From NCBI GenBank assembly GCA_036824465.1, contig DAITAC010000025.1:1-45148 (forward strand): a stretch of 45,148 nucleotides of DNA, given 5' to 3'. Both the position numbers and the translations under genes were made by a program. Below the pieces are notes generated by a model, which searched no databases, had not been told where the DNA came from, and worked only from the letters and a program-made list of their open reading frames with translations. Shown one piece after another: positions 1 to 8,535 of the stretch; the first letter of the stretch is position 1, and each line of letters opens with the position of its first letter. This DNA comes from JAKOQB01 sp036824465. Lineage in GTDB: Bacteria; Pseudomonadota; Gammaproteobacteria; Burkholderiales; Burkholderiaceae_F.

Positions 1-119
1 CGGGTTTCGTCCAACGACTCCCTCGCTTTAGCTGCATTTGTTAAGCGCCCGCAAGCTGAGCTCAAATCGGCGCGATGGGTCAATCGTATGGGGGTCCGGG
101 GTCGCAGTCAAGTTGGTGA
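1..119. other. left edge, no gene recognised
   Basis: This is the stretch downstream of purF. I see no open frame that continues off the edge and resembles a known protein, and no clear terminator hairpin. In many Burkholderiales a homocysteine-forming sulfhydrylase gene follows purF; nothing of that kind is visible in these bases. Confidence 0.4.
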
Positions 120-1640
120 TCAGGCGTCGGCCGGCTCGATCGCGAGACTGAGTTGGTTGCGCGGCCCATCTTCCTGCGTCTTCGGCAAGATGCGCGCCGC
201 CTCGACACGATCGAGATACGCGGGGGTCACATCGCCGGTGATGTAGTGTCCATCGAAGCAGGATGCTTCGAAATTCGTCAGTGCCGGATTGCAGTCCATC
301 ACAGCACGTTTCAGATCCTCGATGCGCTGATAAATCAGTGCGTCGGCACCGATCTCGCGCCGCACTTCCTCCTCCGTGCGCCCGGCGGCAATCAGTTCCG
401 AGCGGGTCGGCATGTCGATACCGTAGACGTTCGGAAAACGCACCGGCGGGGCTGCGGACGCCACCATCACGCGCGTCGCGCCGGCATCGCGCGCCATTTG
501 CACGATCTCGCGGATGGTCGTGCCGCGCACGATCGAATCATCGACCAGCAGCACGTTCTTGCCCTTGAACTCGACCCCGACCGTGTTGAGCTTCTCTCTG
601 ACCGACTTCGCGCGGATCGCCTGACCCGGCATGATGAAGGTACGGCCGATGTATCGATTCTTGATGAATCCTTCCCGATAACTCAGCCCCAGCTTGGTCG
701 CCAGCTGCATCGCTGCCGGCCGGCTCGAGTCCGGAATCGGCATCACGACGTCGATGCCAGCCGACGGCACGCGCGCCGTGACCTGATCGGCAAGATATTC
801 GCCAAGCCGAAGTCGCGCACCGTACACCGACACGCCGTCCATCAAGGAGTCAGGACGAGCCAGATACACATACTCGAAGATGCAGGGATTCAGGGTCGGC
901 GTTTGCGCGCATTGGCGGCTGAAGTATCTTCCATCGAGATCGACAAAGATCGCTTCACCCGGTGCAACGTCGCGCACAAAGCGGAAACCAAGCCCGTCGA
1001 GCGCCACTGACTCCGATGCGACCATGTACTCGGTGCCACGGTCTGTTTCGAGCGCGCCAAAACAAAGCGGCCGGATTCCGAACGGATCGCGAAACGCCAG
1101 CAGCCCGTAGCCGGAGATTTGCGCCACGACCGCGTACGACCCGCGCACCCGGCGATGCACCCCTCCTACCGCACGAAAAACCGCATCGGGATCCAGCGAC
1201 AGTCGCTCGCTGGCAAGCTGCAATTCGTGCGCGAGCACGTTCAACAGCACTTCGGAATCCGAATTCGTGTTGATGTGGCGTCGATCAATGCGAAACATCT
1301 CGTCCTTGAGCTGTTCGCAGTTGGTCAGATTACCGTTGTGCGCCAGCGTGATCCCGAACGGCGCGTTCACGTAGAACGGCTGCGCTTCTTCCGAGTTCGA
1401 TGCCGATCCCTGCGTCGGGTAACGGACTTGAGCAATTCCGGAATTGCCGGGAAGCGATCGCATGTTGCGCGTGCGAAAAACGTCGCGCGCCAGCCCATTG
1501 CCCTTGTACATGTGAAATGAACTGCCGTCCGCAGTAGCGATGCCGGCAGCGTCCTGACCGCGGTGCTGCAGCAACTGCAGGGCGTCGTAGAGCAATTGAT
1601 TGACCGGCGCAGTGGACACCACACCGACGATTCCGCACAT
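120..1640 (-). CDS. purF: amidophosphoribosyltransferase
   Basis: This enzyme catalyses the first committed step of purine synthesis: it moves glutamine amide nitrogen onto PRPP to give 5-phosphoribosylamine in the cytoplasm. The protein has 506 residues, normal for the family. It opens with MCGIVGVV, so Cys2 becomes the N-terminal nucleophile of the class II glutaminase domain (about residues 2-235) after Met removal. The PRPP-binding loop VLLVDDSIVRGTT is at about 363-375 in the C-terminal phosphoribosyltransferase domain. A good ribosome site (GGAGGT) precedes the ATG and lies over the end of cvpA, 14 bases upstream, so the two are probably co-transcribed. cvpA-purF adjacency is conserved across proteobacteria. 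Confidence 0.98.
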   Translation of the reverse strand: MCGIVGVVSTAPVNQLLYDALQLLQHRGQDAAGIATADGSSFHMYKGNGLARDVFRTRNMRSLPGNSGIAQVRYPTQGSASNSEEAQPFYVNAPFGITLAHNGNLTNCEQLKDEMFRIDRRHINTNSDSEVLLNVLAHELQLASERLSLDPDAVFRAVGGVHRRVRGSYAVVAQISGYGLLAFRDPFGIRPLCFGALETDRGTEYMVASESVALDGLGFRFVRDVAPGEAIFVDLDGRYFSRQCAQTPTLNPCIFEYVYLARPDSLMDGVSVYGARLRLGEYLADQVTARVPSAGIDVVMPIPDSSRPAAMQLATKLGLSYREGFIKNRYIGRTFIMPGQAIRAKSVREKLNTVGVEFKGKNVLLVDDSIVRGTTIREIVQMARDAGATRVMVASAAPPVRFPNVYGIDMPTRSELIAAGRTEEEVRREIGADALIYQRIEDLKRAVMDCNPALTNFEASCFDGHYITGDVTPAYLDRVEAARILPKTQEDGPRNQLSLAIEPADA

Positions 1641-1654
1641 CCTTTGACCTCCAG

Positions 1655-2137
1655 CTATCCCGGCGACAGCCCAGCGAGCGGAATGTGCCGCGAAGCGAAT
1701 CGTACCGCTGCTTCGACATGAGGCAACACTGTCGAGCCGCGCCAGAAGGGTTGCCGTGCCATCTGTGTATCACGTGCGAAGAAGACAAGCACCGCGATGA
1801 TGAGTGCGCCCCGCGCGAGACCGAAAATCCCGCCGAGCGTGCGATCCGCCACGGAGAGCTTCGCAGCGATGAGCAATCTGCGCGCGGCCCAGCCGACCAG
1901 CGCTGCCGCGAACACGCACGCGGCGATGATTCCAATGCCGGCCACGAGCGTCCTCACGATCGGCCACTCGATCTCCAGCGGGATCCGTTCGCCCAGCACG
2001 GTCGAATAGCTCATCGCGAGGTAGGCGCCAAGAATCCAGCCGACGATCGACACCACTTCGCGAACAAAGCCGCGCAGTATGCCGAGCAGGAACGACAGCG
2101 AAACGAGCGCGACGATGGCCCAGTCAATAGAGGTCAT
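1655..2137 (-). CDS. cvpA: CvpA family membrane protein
   Basis: A 160-residue inner-membrane protein of the CvpA family, named for colicin V production in E. coli and often linked to envelope stress; its exact biochemical role is unsettled. Hydrophobic segments lie near residues 5-22, 28-45, 60-82 and 100-118, and the family-like stretch DRTLGGIFGLARG precedes the last one. The frame is open 38 codons further upstream, but that part lies inside the preceding SPOR gene and does not resemble CvpA. The start at MTSIDWAI, one base after the SPOR gene stop, is therefore preferred. It is followed by purF, the usual neighbour. Confidence 0.93.
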   Translation of the reverse strand: MTSIDWAIVALVSLSFLLGILRGFVREVVSIVGWILGAYLAMSYSTVLGERIPLEIEWPIVRTLVAGIGIIAACVFAAALVGWAARRLLIAAKLSVADRTLGGIFGLARGALIIAVLVFFARDTQMARQPFWRGSTVLPHVEAAVRFASRHIPLAGLSPG

Positions 2138-2138
2138 T

Positions 2139-2807
2139 TCAGCCGCTGACCACGCCAGCATTGATGCCCAGCGTCTTGAGCTTGGCGCGCGCCTGCTCCG
2201 CATCTTCACGCGTTGCAAACGGACCGATCCGCACGCGGATGCGATCACCACTCTGCGTGCTGACCTTTTCCGTGTACGGTGAGAATCCCGCTTTCTTCAA
2301 CTTCGCGACCAGGTCGCGTGCGGCACCTTCGCTGGCAAGAGCCGCCGCCTGCAGTGCGAACTGCGCGTTTGCGACACCGCCCGCCGCCGGGTTCGCAACT
2401 GCTGCGTCCTGTATTGGTGTTGTGGCTACCTTTCCGGGCACTTCGGCGGCGGCTTCCTTGGACGCAGCCGCTTGCGCCTTCCCGGTTGGCTCTTCTGTGA
2501 CCGGCGCAGCGGGGCGAACACCCGCGGCACTCGTTGCGGCCGGCGTCGACAGCCTGGGGGTGAACGGCGTCTTGTCGCTCGGGATGTCAATCGCGACCGA
2601 GTCCGGCACTGGCCGCGGCGTGGGGTCAAGCACCATCGGCAGCATGATCACCGCCGCCAACAGGAGCGCAGCCGCACCGATCAAGCGGCGGCGCGTCCTG
2701 ATGTGCAGCTCGGTAGCCTGATCGCTGCGGGCAGCCTCCTGCGCGTCATCGGCGCGCGATTTCGCTGCGACTTCCGTCTTCCTGTCGCGCCAGAACGCCC
2801 AGCTCAT
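2139..2807 (-). CDS. SPOR domain protein, DedD-like
   Basis: A 222-residue bitopic envelope protein. A short charged cytoplasmic N-terminus (MSWAFWRDRK) is followed by one membrane segment at about residues 41-58, a Pro/Ala-rich linker, and a C-terminal SPOR domain at about 145-222 (FALQAAAL through GINAGVVSG). SPOR domains bind glycan strands lacking stem peptides at division septa, so a role in cell division like that of E. coli DedD is likely. The start overlaps the folC stop as ATGA. The position between folC and cvpA-purF matches dedD in other proteobacteria. The function is inferred from domain and synteny. Confidence 0.92.
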   Translation of the reverse strand: MSWAFWRDRKTEVAAKSRADDAQEAARSDQATELHIRTRRRLIGAAALLLAAVIMLPMVLDPTPRPVPDSVAIDIPSDKTPFTPRLSTPAATSAAGVRPAAPVTEEPTGKAQAAASKEAAAEVPGKVATTPIQDAAVANPAAGGVANAQFALQAAALASEGAARDLVAKLKKAGFSPYTEKVSTQSGDRIRVRIGPFATREDAEQARAKLKTLGINAGVVSG

Positions 2808-4105
2808 GGTGATGCCCGGTATCTCGGGAGATTCAGCGGATCGCGCTCGCGCATGACTTCCGCCACGGTGGAAAAACTTCCGAACACCGCAATTCTATCC
2901 TCGGGTGCCGCGCGCGTGATTGCGGCTGCATATGCCGCTGTGACCGACTCAAAGGTTTCGATCGTTGAAACTTGGCCCGCACCGCGCGCGGCGCGGACGA
3001 TCTCCGCGATGTCCGCCGCTCGACTGCCGCGCGCGCCGGGTGTGCTCCCGATATACCAATGATCGACGCGCTGCGCGACCCGTGCAACGACGCCTGCAAT
3101 GTCCTTGTCACGCAGCATGCCGAAGACCGCGTGCGTGACGGGAAAGAACCCCATGCTGTCGAGGTTCTGCGCCAGAACCGACGCGGCGTGCGGGTTGTGT
3201 GCGACATCCAGGATCACCGTCGGCCGGCCCGGCAAGACCTGGAAGCGCGCGGGAATCTCGACCGTCAGCAGTCCCTGTCGAACTGCCTGCTGGCTGACCG
3301 GCAACCGCGCCGAGAGCGCCTCGAGCGCAGCGAGTGCGCCGGACGCATTGAGCAGCTGATTGGCGCCACGCAGCGCCGGATACGGCAGGCTGTTGCGGCG
3401 GAGTGCGCGGCCACCGTAGCTCCATTGCTGTCGATCGCCCTGGTAGTTGAAATCCCGTCCGAACAGCCACAGATCGGCGCCCATGTTCTTCGCCACATCG
3501 AGCAGCGACTGGGGCGGTTGCGGGTCGGCACAGATTGCCGGACGTCCGGCGCGGTAGATATGTGCCTTTTCGAACCCGATGTGCTCACGCGTCGGCCCAA
3601 GGTACTCCGTGTGATCCAGGTCGATCGAGGTGACGATCGCGCAATCCGCATCGACGAGGTTCACAGTATCGAATCGTCCACCGAGACCGATCTCAAGCAC
3701 GAGCGCATCGAGCTTCGCGCGCTGGAATAATCGCAGGATGGCCAGGGTCGAGAATTCAAAGTAGGTCAATGAGACGTTGTCCCGCGCCGACTCAACCTCC
3801 TCAAACTGCTCGATCAGTGCCGCGTCGCCCGCCATTTCACCGTCGATGCGTGCGCGCTCGTTGAAGTGCAGCAGATGGGGTGACGTATACAGTCCGACGC
3901 GATAGCCCGCGGCGCGCAGGATGCTGTCGAGCATCGCGCACGTCGAACCCTTGCCATTGGTGCCGCCAACGGTGATGACCGGACAGGTGAAGTCGATACC
4001 GAGCCGCTGCGCAACGGCGCGCGATCGGTCCAGCGTCAGGTCGATCGGCCGGTGATGTAACCGCTCGATGCGTTCGAGCCAGACCTCAAGCGTTTCTGCC
4101 CCGAT
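2804..4105 (-). CDS. folC: folylpolyglutamate / dihydrofolate synthase
   Basis: A bifunctional cytoplasmic Mur-ligase-family enzyme that adds glutamate to dihydropteroate and to folates. The ATP-binding P-loop ITVGGTNGKGST lies about 50 residues from the N-terminus, followed by GLYTSPHLLHFNERARI, and the C-terminal domain includes VILDVAHNPHAA. The first in-frame Met (at 3934) lies after the P-loop, so it cannot be the real start. Between the upstream in-frame stop (4136-4138) and that Met there is no ATG, GTG or TTG. Homology to the usual N-terminus (TLEVWLERIERLH) requires a start near 4105. I chose ATC at 4103-4105 because GAGG lies six bases before it and 433 residues fits the family; CTG at 4109-4111 is the alternative. 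A base error is also possible. The end overlaps the SPOR gene by four bases. Confidence 0.9.
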   Translation of the reverse strand: MGAETLEVWLERIERLHHRPIDLTLDRSRAVAQRLGIDFTCPVITVGGTNGKGSTCAMLDSILRAAGYRVGLYTSPHLLHFNERARIDGEMAGDAALIEQFEEVESARDNVSLTYFEFSTLAILRLFQRAKLDALVLEIGLGGRFDTVNLVDADCAIVTSIDLDHTEYLGPTREHIGFEKAHIYRAGRPAICADPQPPQSLLDVAKNMGADLWLFGRDFNYQGDRQQWSYGGRALRRNSLPYPALRGANQLLNASGALAALEALSARLPVSQQAVRQGLLTVEIPARFQVLPGRPTVILDVAHNPHAASVLAQNLDSMGFFPVTHAVFGMLRDKDIAGVVARVAQRVDHWYIGSTPGARGSRAADIAEIVRAARGAGQVSTIETFESVTAAYAAAITRAAPEDRIAVFGSFSTVAEVMRERDPLNLPRYRASP

Positions 4106-4115
4106 GCTCAGCCTC
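4103..4115 (-). promoter_or_regulatory. folC ribosome site and presumed ATC start
   Basis: On the minus strand GAGG (4112-4115) is followed by six bases and then ATC (4103-4105). It falls in the short gap after the accD stop codon (4123-4125), where a start is expected. The CTG codon at 4109-4111 directly abuts the GAGG, which makes it a poorer start. AUC starts are rare but possible under the bacterial code. Confidence 0.5.
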
Positions 4116-4122
4116 GGCGATG

Positions 4123-4989
4123 CTAGGCAATTGCTTCAGGTGCCTGCTTCAGCAGCAGCGCGAGCAGATGCGCGATCTCGTCGCGCATCTGGCGGCGGTC
4201 GACGATCATGTCGATCGCGCCCTTGGTCAGCAGGAACTCGGCGCGCTGAAAACCCTCCGGCAGTTTCTCGCGCACGGTCTGTTCGATCACGCGCGGACCG
4301 GCAAATCCGATCAGCGCCTTCGGCTCTGCGATCACGACGTCGCCCATGAACGCAAAGCTGGCCGACACGCCACCCATCGTGGGGTCAGTCAGCACCGAAA
4401 TGAAGGGTAACCGCGCGTCGGCGAGCCGGGCGATCATGGCCGAAGTCTTGGCCATCTGCAGCAGCGACAGCAGACCTTCCTGCATGCGCGCGCCACCAGT
4501 GGCGGTGAAGCAGATGAATGGAACCTTCTGCTCCAGCGCAGTCTGCACGCCGCGGACGAAGCGCTCGCCAACGACCGCGCCCATCGAGCCGCCCATGAAT
4601 TCGAACTCAAAGCAGGCCACCACCGCCGGCAGAGCGCGGATCGAACCGCCCATGACCACGAGGGCGTCAGTCTCCCCGGTCTCCTGCATTGCGTCCTGCA
4701 AGCGGTCGGGATACTTCTTGCTGTCCTTGAACTTCAGGGCGTCGACCGGCAGCACTTCCTGGCCGATTTCATAGCGTCCCTCAGCGTCCAACACTGCATC
4801 GAGTCGCGCCCGCGCCCCGATGCGCAGGTGGTGGCTGCACTTCGGGCAGACCTGAAGTGTTCGCTCCAGTTCTGCGCGATACAGCGCCGCGTCGCAGCCC
4901 GGGCATTTGACCCAGACGCCCTCTGGCACCGACTTGCGAGTTCCGCCTTGCTTGATGCGCGGCGGAAGGATTTTTTCGATCCAGCTCAT
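4123..4989 (-). CDS. accD: acetyl-CoA carboxylase carboxyltransferase subunit beta
   Basis: The beta half of the carboxyltransferase that moves CO2 from carboxybiotin to acetyl-CoA, making malonyl-CoA for fatty acid synthesis; it works as a heterotetramer with AccA, which is not in this window. The protein has 288 residues. An N-terminal zinc ribbon (CPGC near 29-32 and CPKC near 48-51) is followed by the crotonase-fold domain with TATGGARMQEG and DPTMGGVSASFA. The start overlaps the trpA stop as ATGA. trpA-accD-folC order is common in beta- and gammaproteobacteria. Confidence 0.98.
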   Translation of the reverse strand: MSWIEKILPPRIKQGGTRKSVPEGVWVKCPGCDAALYRAELERTLQVCPKCSHHLRIGARARLDAVLDAEGRYEIGQEVLPVDALKFKDSKKYPDRLQDAMQETGETDALVVMGGSIRALPAVVACFEFEFMGGSMGAVVGERFVRGVQTALEQKVPFICFTATGGARMQEGLLSLLQMAKTSAMIARLADARLPFISVLTDPTMGGVSASFAFMGDVVIAEPKALIGFAGPRVIEQTVREKLPEGFQRAEFLLTKGAIDMIVDRRQMRDEIAHLLALLLKQAPEAIA

Positions 4990-5807
4990 GCAGCCTCCTC
5001 TTGAGGCGATACTTCATCGATTGCCCGACGAATGCCGGCCACCAGCTCGCGCACCGCCTCCACCGCACGCTCGCGCGGTGCGTTCTCGAGTTCCTGGATG
5101 ATCCTGCTGCCGATGACGATGGCATCGGCGATGCGCGCAATCGCCTGCGCGCTCTGCGCGTCCCGGATACCAAAGCCGACCGCGACCGGCACCCGCGTCT
5201 TTGACTTGATCGCTGGAATCCTGGCGCCGACTGCCGCCACATCCAGATGACCTGCTCCGGTGATCCCTTTCAGGCTCACGTAGTAAATGTAACCGGAAGC
5301 CACGCGCGCAACGCGTTCAATGCGGTCCTCGGTGGAAGTCGGCGCGAGAAGAAGAATCGGGTCGATATCCTCGGCGCGCATGGCGGCGGCGAATTCCTCA
5401 CACTCCTCCGGCGGGTAGTCCACCACCAGCACTCCATCGACCCCGGCCGTCTTGGCTGCGCGCGAAAACTCATTGCGTCCCATGCGTTCGATCGGATTGG
5501 CGTATCCCATCAGCACCACCGGCGTGGTCGTATCGGACTGCCGAAACTGCGCTGCCATCGCCAGCGTCTGCCGGAGCCCGACGCCGTTGCGAATCGCGCG
5601 CTCGGTCGCGCGCTGAATGACCGGACCATCGGCCATCGGATCCGAGAACGGCACGCCGAGCTCGATCACGTCGGCGCCAGCGTCTGCCAGCGCATGCATC
5701 AGCGGCACTGTCAGTTCAGGCACTGGATCGCCAGCGGCAATGTACGGAATCAACCCCTTGCGACCGCGCCGCCTGAGATCCGCAAAGCGCTGGGCGATGC
5801 GCGACAT
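4986..5807 (-). CDS. trpA: tryptophan synthase alpha subunit
   Basis: TrpA cleaves indole-3-glycerol phosphate to indole and glyceraldehyde 3-phosphate and passes indole through a tunnel to TrpB. The TIM barrel has 273 residues. The catalytic Glu and Asp are visible in VIELGVPFSDPMADGP, and the phosphate-binding segment is near VAVGFGI. The frame stays open 13 codons further upstream, but that part lies within trpB. The ATG at MSRIAQRF shares one base with the trpB stop (TGATG), the classic trpB-trpA coupling, so that start is chosen. Confidence 0.98.
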   Translation of the reverse strand: MSRIAQRFADLRRRGRKGLIPYIAAGDPVPELTVPLMHALADAGADVIELGVPFSDPMADGPVIQRATERAIRNGVGLRQTLAMAAQFRQSDTTTPVVLMGYANPIERMGRNEFSRAAKTAGVDGVLVVDYPPEECEEFAAAMRAEDIDPILLLAPTSTEDRIERVARVASGYIYYVSLKGITGAGHLDVAAVGARIPAIKSKTRVPVAVGFGIRDAQSAQAIARIADAIVIGSRIIQELENAPRERAVEAVRELVAGIRRAIDEVSPQEEAA

Positions 5808-7057
5808 CAGTGGCGCTTCTTCCAGAACGCCGTTGCCTCTCGACATGATGCGCGGCAGAAAAACTCGAGCCCGCTCGCTTCGGCAACGATGTGCAGGTCC
5901 TTGTCACCGCGCCCACTCAGGTTCACAAGCAGGATCTTGTCCTTTGCCAGCGTCGGTGCGAGCCGAGTCGCGTGCGCAAGCGCGTGACTCGATTCGAGCG
6001 CCGGAATGATCCCTTCGATGCGACAGCAATCGTGAAACGCCTGCAATGCTTCGCTGTCCGTTGCGCCGACATACTCCGCACGACCGCTGTCCTTCAGCCA
6101 CGCATGCTCCGGTCCGACGCCCGGGTAGTCGAGCCCGGCAGAGATGGAGTGTGTCTCGGTGATCTGGCCGTTTTCGTCTTGCAGCAGATAAGTTCGATTG
6201 CCATGCAGCACGCCGGGTGAGCCGCGTTGCAGGCTGGCGGCATGCTTCATCGTCGTCAGGCCCTCGCCCGCTGCCTCAACCCCCACCAGCCTTACTGTCT
6301 CATCCGGAATGTAGTCGTAGAAGATCCCCATCGCGTTGCTGCCGCCCCCGACGCAGGCGATCACATAGTCCGGTTGGCGCCCCGCGATCTCGGGCATCTG
6401 CTGCAGGCATTCCTTGCCGACGATCGAATTGAAGTCGCGCACCATCATCGGGTAGGGATGCGGGCCGGCAACTGTGCCGATGATGTAAAAGGTGTTCTCG
6501 ACATTCGTGACCCAGTCGCGCATCGCCTCGTTCAGCGCGTCCTTGAGCGTGCGCGAGCCGCTCAACACCGGCACCACTTCCGCGCCGAGCAATTTCATCC
6601 GGTACACGTTCGAAGCCTGGCGACCAACGTCCTCTTCGCCCATGTACACCACGCATTGCATGCCAAAGCGCGCGGCGACCGTGGCGGCAGCCACGCCATG
6701 CTGTCCGGCGCCGGTCTCGGCGATTACACGCGGTTTGCCCATCCGCTTGGCAAGCAACGCCTGTCCCAGCGTGTTGTTGACCTTGTGCGCGCCGGTGTGG
6801 TTGAGATCCTCGCGCTTCAGATAGATCTGCGCACCGCCAAGCATTTCGCTCCAGCGCTTCGCGTGATAGATCGGGCTCGGACGACCAACGTAGTGCTTCA
6901 GTTCCCTCTGCAGTTCGGCGGTGAACTCCGGATCCTCACGGTATCTGGTGTAGGCGTCGTTCAGTTCCGCCAGTGCATGCATCAACGTTTCAGCAACGAA
7001 AATGCCGCCGTACGGGCCGAAGTGACCGCGCTCGTCGGGAAGATCGTATGGCTTCAT
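5807..7057 (-). CDS. trpB: tryptophan synthase beta subunit
   Basis: A PLP enzyme that condenses indole with serine to give tryptophan, in an alpha2-beta2 complex with TrpA. The PLP lysine is K92 in NHTGAHKVNN, the catalytic segment AETGAGQHG follows, and the phosphate-binding loop CVGGGSNAMG is near 235-245. At 416 residues it is about 15-20 residues longer than usual: after the normal end (LSGRGDKDLHIV) there is a tail ending WKKRH that I cannot link to any function. The start overlaps the trpF stop as ATGA, and the stop overlaps the trpA start. Confidence 0.98.
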   Translation of the reverse strand: MKPYDLPDERGHFGPYGGIFVAETLMHALAELNDAYTRYREDPEFTAELQRELKHYVGRPSPIYHAKRWSEMLGGAQIYLKREDLNHTGAHKVNNTLGQALLAKRMGKPRVIAETGAGQHGVAAATVAARFGMQCVVYMGEEDVGRQASNVYRMKLLGAEVVPVLSGSRTLKDALNEAMRDWVTNVENTFYIIGTVAGPHPYPMMVRDFNSIVGKECLQQMPEIAGRQPDYVIACVGGGSNAMGIFYDYIPDETVRLVGVEAAGEGLTTMKHAASLQRGSPGVLHGNRTYLLQDENGQITETHSISAGLDYPGVGPEHAWLKDSGRAEYVGATDSEALQAFHDCCRIEGIIPALESSHALAHATRLAPTLAKDKILLVNLSGRGDKDLHIVAEASGLEFFCRASCREATAFWKKRH

Positions 7058-7698
7058 GCGTGTTCGAGCTCAGCATCTGCCGCGCGCACCGCGGCGACAA
7101 AGCGGTGAATCCGCTCGGCGTTCTTCACGCCGGGCGACTGCTCGACACCGCTGCTCACATCGACGGCGAACGGCTTCACCTGTTGGATCGCTTTCGAGAC
7201 GTTCGTCTCATTAAGCCCGCCGGCAAGGATGATCGCCTTGCTACGGGTCGAGGCCGGCGGAAGCTGTGACCAGTCAAACGCCACGCCCCCACCTCCGAAC
7301 CCGGCCGCGGGTGCATCGACAAGAAGCGCGCGGGCCGAGGAAAAAGTGCGCTCGCAGTCTAGCAAATCAGTCTCACGCATCATGCGCACTGCGCGAACGT
7401 ACGGACGTTCGAATCGTTCGCAGTCAGCCGCAGTCTCGTCACCATGGAACTGCAGCAACGCGTTCGACGCGCAACCAAGCGCGGCCTCGATCGCCGAAGG
7501 TGAGGCATTGACGAACAACAGAACCGGCGTGACGAAAGCTGGCAACGCACGCGCCAGGTCCTTCAAGACAGCGAGCGGAACGTAACGCGGGCTCGCCTCA
7601 TAACAAACGAACCCGACTGCATCCGCGCCGGCGCGGCCGGCGCTGAGGACATCCTCGATGCGGGTCAGTCCACAGATCTTGATGCGCGTGCGACTCAT
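7054..7698 (-). CDS. trpF: phosphoribosylanthranilate isomerase
   Basis: Converts N-(5-phosphoribosyl)anthranilate to the CdRP intermediate of tryptophan synthesis by an Amadori rearrangement. It has 214 residues in a TIM barrel. The catalytic Cys is in KICGLTRIED near the N-terminus, and the catalytic Asp is in AVDVSSGVEQSPGVKN near the C-terminus. The start overlaps the truA stop and the stop overlaps the trpB start, both as ATGA. The earlier pathway genes (trpE, trpG, trpD, trpC) are absent here, as usual for betaproteobacteria where they form a separate operon. Confidence 0.97.
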   Translation of the reverse strand: MSRTRIKICGLTRIEDVLSAGRAGADAVGFVCYEASPRYVPLAVLKDLARALPAFVTPVLLFVNASPSAIEAALGCASNALLQFHGDETAADCERFERPYVRAVRMMRETDLLDCERTFSSARALLVDAPAAGFGGGGVAFDWSQLPPASTRSKAIILAGGLNETNVSKAIQQVKPFAVDVSSGVEQSPGVKNAERIHRFVAAVRAADAELEHA

Positions 7699-8474
7699 GC
7701 GAACGGAGCGAAGTCCTGGGCCGGGGGCAAATCGAAGGTCGCATCGTAGTCGACCGCCGTCAGGTACAGCCCGGCTGCAGAAGAAGTCGGTGCCGCGAGT
7801 CGCCGGTCACGAGCCGCCAGCAATTCGCCCACCCAGCTTGCCGGTTGGCGTCCGAGTCCCACATACACGAGCGTCCCAACCAGGTTGCGCACCATGTGAT
7901 GCAAGAACGCGTTGGCCGCAAAGCGCAGGCGCAGCAATCGGCCCTGCTCGGTCAGTTCAACCATGCGCAAGTTGCGCACCGGCGATGCCGCCTGGCACTC
8001 GGCAGAACGAAAGGAACTGAAGTCATGACTCCCCGCCAGCAGAAGCGCCGCGTTGCGCATCGCCTCGATGTCCAGCTGGCGAAACACCCAGCCGACGCGA
8101 CGCTCGAACAGCGGCGCCCGCACCGGATCGTTCAGCAGCCAGTAGTCATAACGACGCCCGCGCGCAGAGAAGCGCGCATGAAACTCGTCAGCAACCGGAC
8201 GCGCCCATCGCACCGCGAGTGTCTGCGGCAGCCAGCGATTGACGCCGCGGACCCACGCATCAAGTGGTCGCGCAACCTCGGTATCGAAATGAACGACCTG
8301 GTAGGTCGCATGCACACCTGTGTCGGTTCGGCCGGCGCAGGTCGTCGCAATCAGCCGCCCGGAAAACTGGGCCAATGCACGCTCGAGCACATCCTGAACC
8401 GCAGCGCCGTTGGGCTGAGTCTGCCATCCGCAGAATGCCGCTCCGTCGTACTGAAGACCCAGCGCCAGGCGCAT
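7695..8474 (-). CDS. truA: tRNA pseudouridine(38-40) synthase
   Basis: Isomerises uridines 38-40 in the anticodon arm of many tRNAs. It has about 259 residues. The catalytic Asp (D51) is in AGRTDTGVHA. Two starts are possible: TTG at 8483 (MSEMRLAL) and ATG at 8474 (MRLALGLQYDG). The ATG matches the usual TruA N-terminus and is preferred, although neither has a clear ribosome site. It is the first gene of the overlapping chain through trpF-trpB-trpA-accD and lies directly behind the fimV terminator, so it needs read-through or a promoter inside fimV. Confidence 0.96.
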   Translation of the reverse strand: MRLALGLQYDGAAFCGWQTQPNGAAVQDVLERALAQFSGRLIATTCAGRTDTGVHATYQVVHFDTEVARPLDAWVRGVNRWLPQTLAVRWARPVADEFHARFSARGRRYDYWLLNDPVRAPLFERRVGWVFRQLDIEAMRNAALLLAGSHDFSSFRSAECQAASPVRNLRMVELTEQGRLLRLRFAANAFLHHMVRNLVGTLVYVGLGRQPASWVGELLAARDRRLAAPTSSAAGLYLTAVDYDATFDLPPAQDFAPFA

Positions 8475-8490
8475 TTCGGACAAGGAAATG

Positions 8491-8523
8491 AAAAAGCCGG
8501 CGCGGGTCAGCCCGCGCCGGCTT
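8491..8523 (-). terminator. Rho-independent terminator after fimV
   Basis: A perfect 13-base stem (8494-8506 with 8511-8523) closes a four-base loop. Read on the minus strand, the hairpin is followed at once by TTTTT. It lies 12 bases past the fimV stop codon and 8 bases before the alternative TTG start of truA. On the plus strand there is no U tract, so it acts mainly on fimV transcription. Confidence 0.9.
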
Positions 8524-8535
8524 GATCAATGGTTC

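Noticed and set aside
9..46. Integron attC-like pair: GTCCAAC and GTTAAGC fit the outer core sites
   Set aside because: Only 24 bases lie between them and they do not form the inner complementary arms. The span is shorter than known attC sites, and no cassette or integrase is seen.
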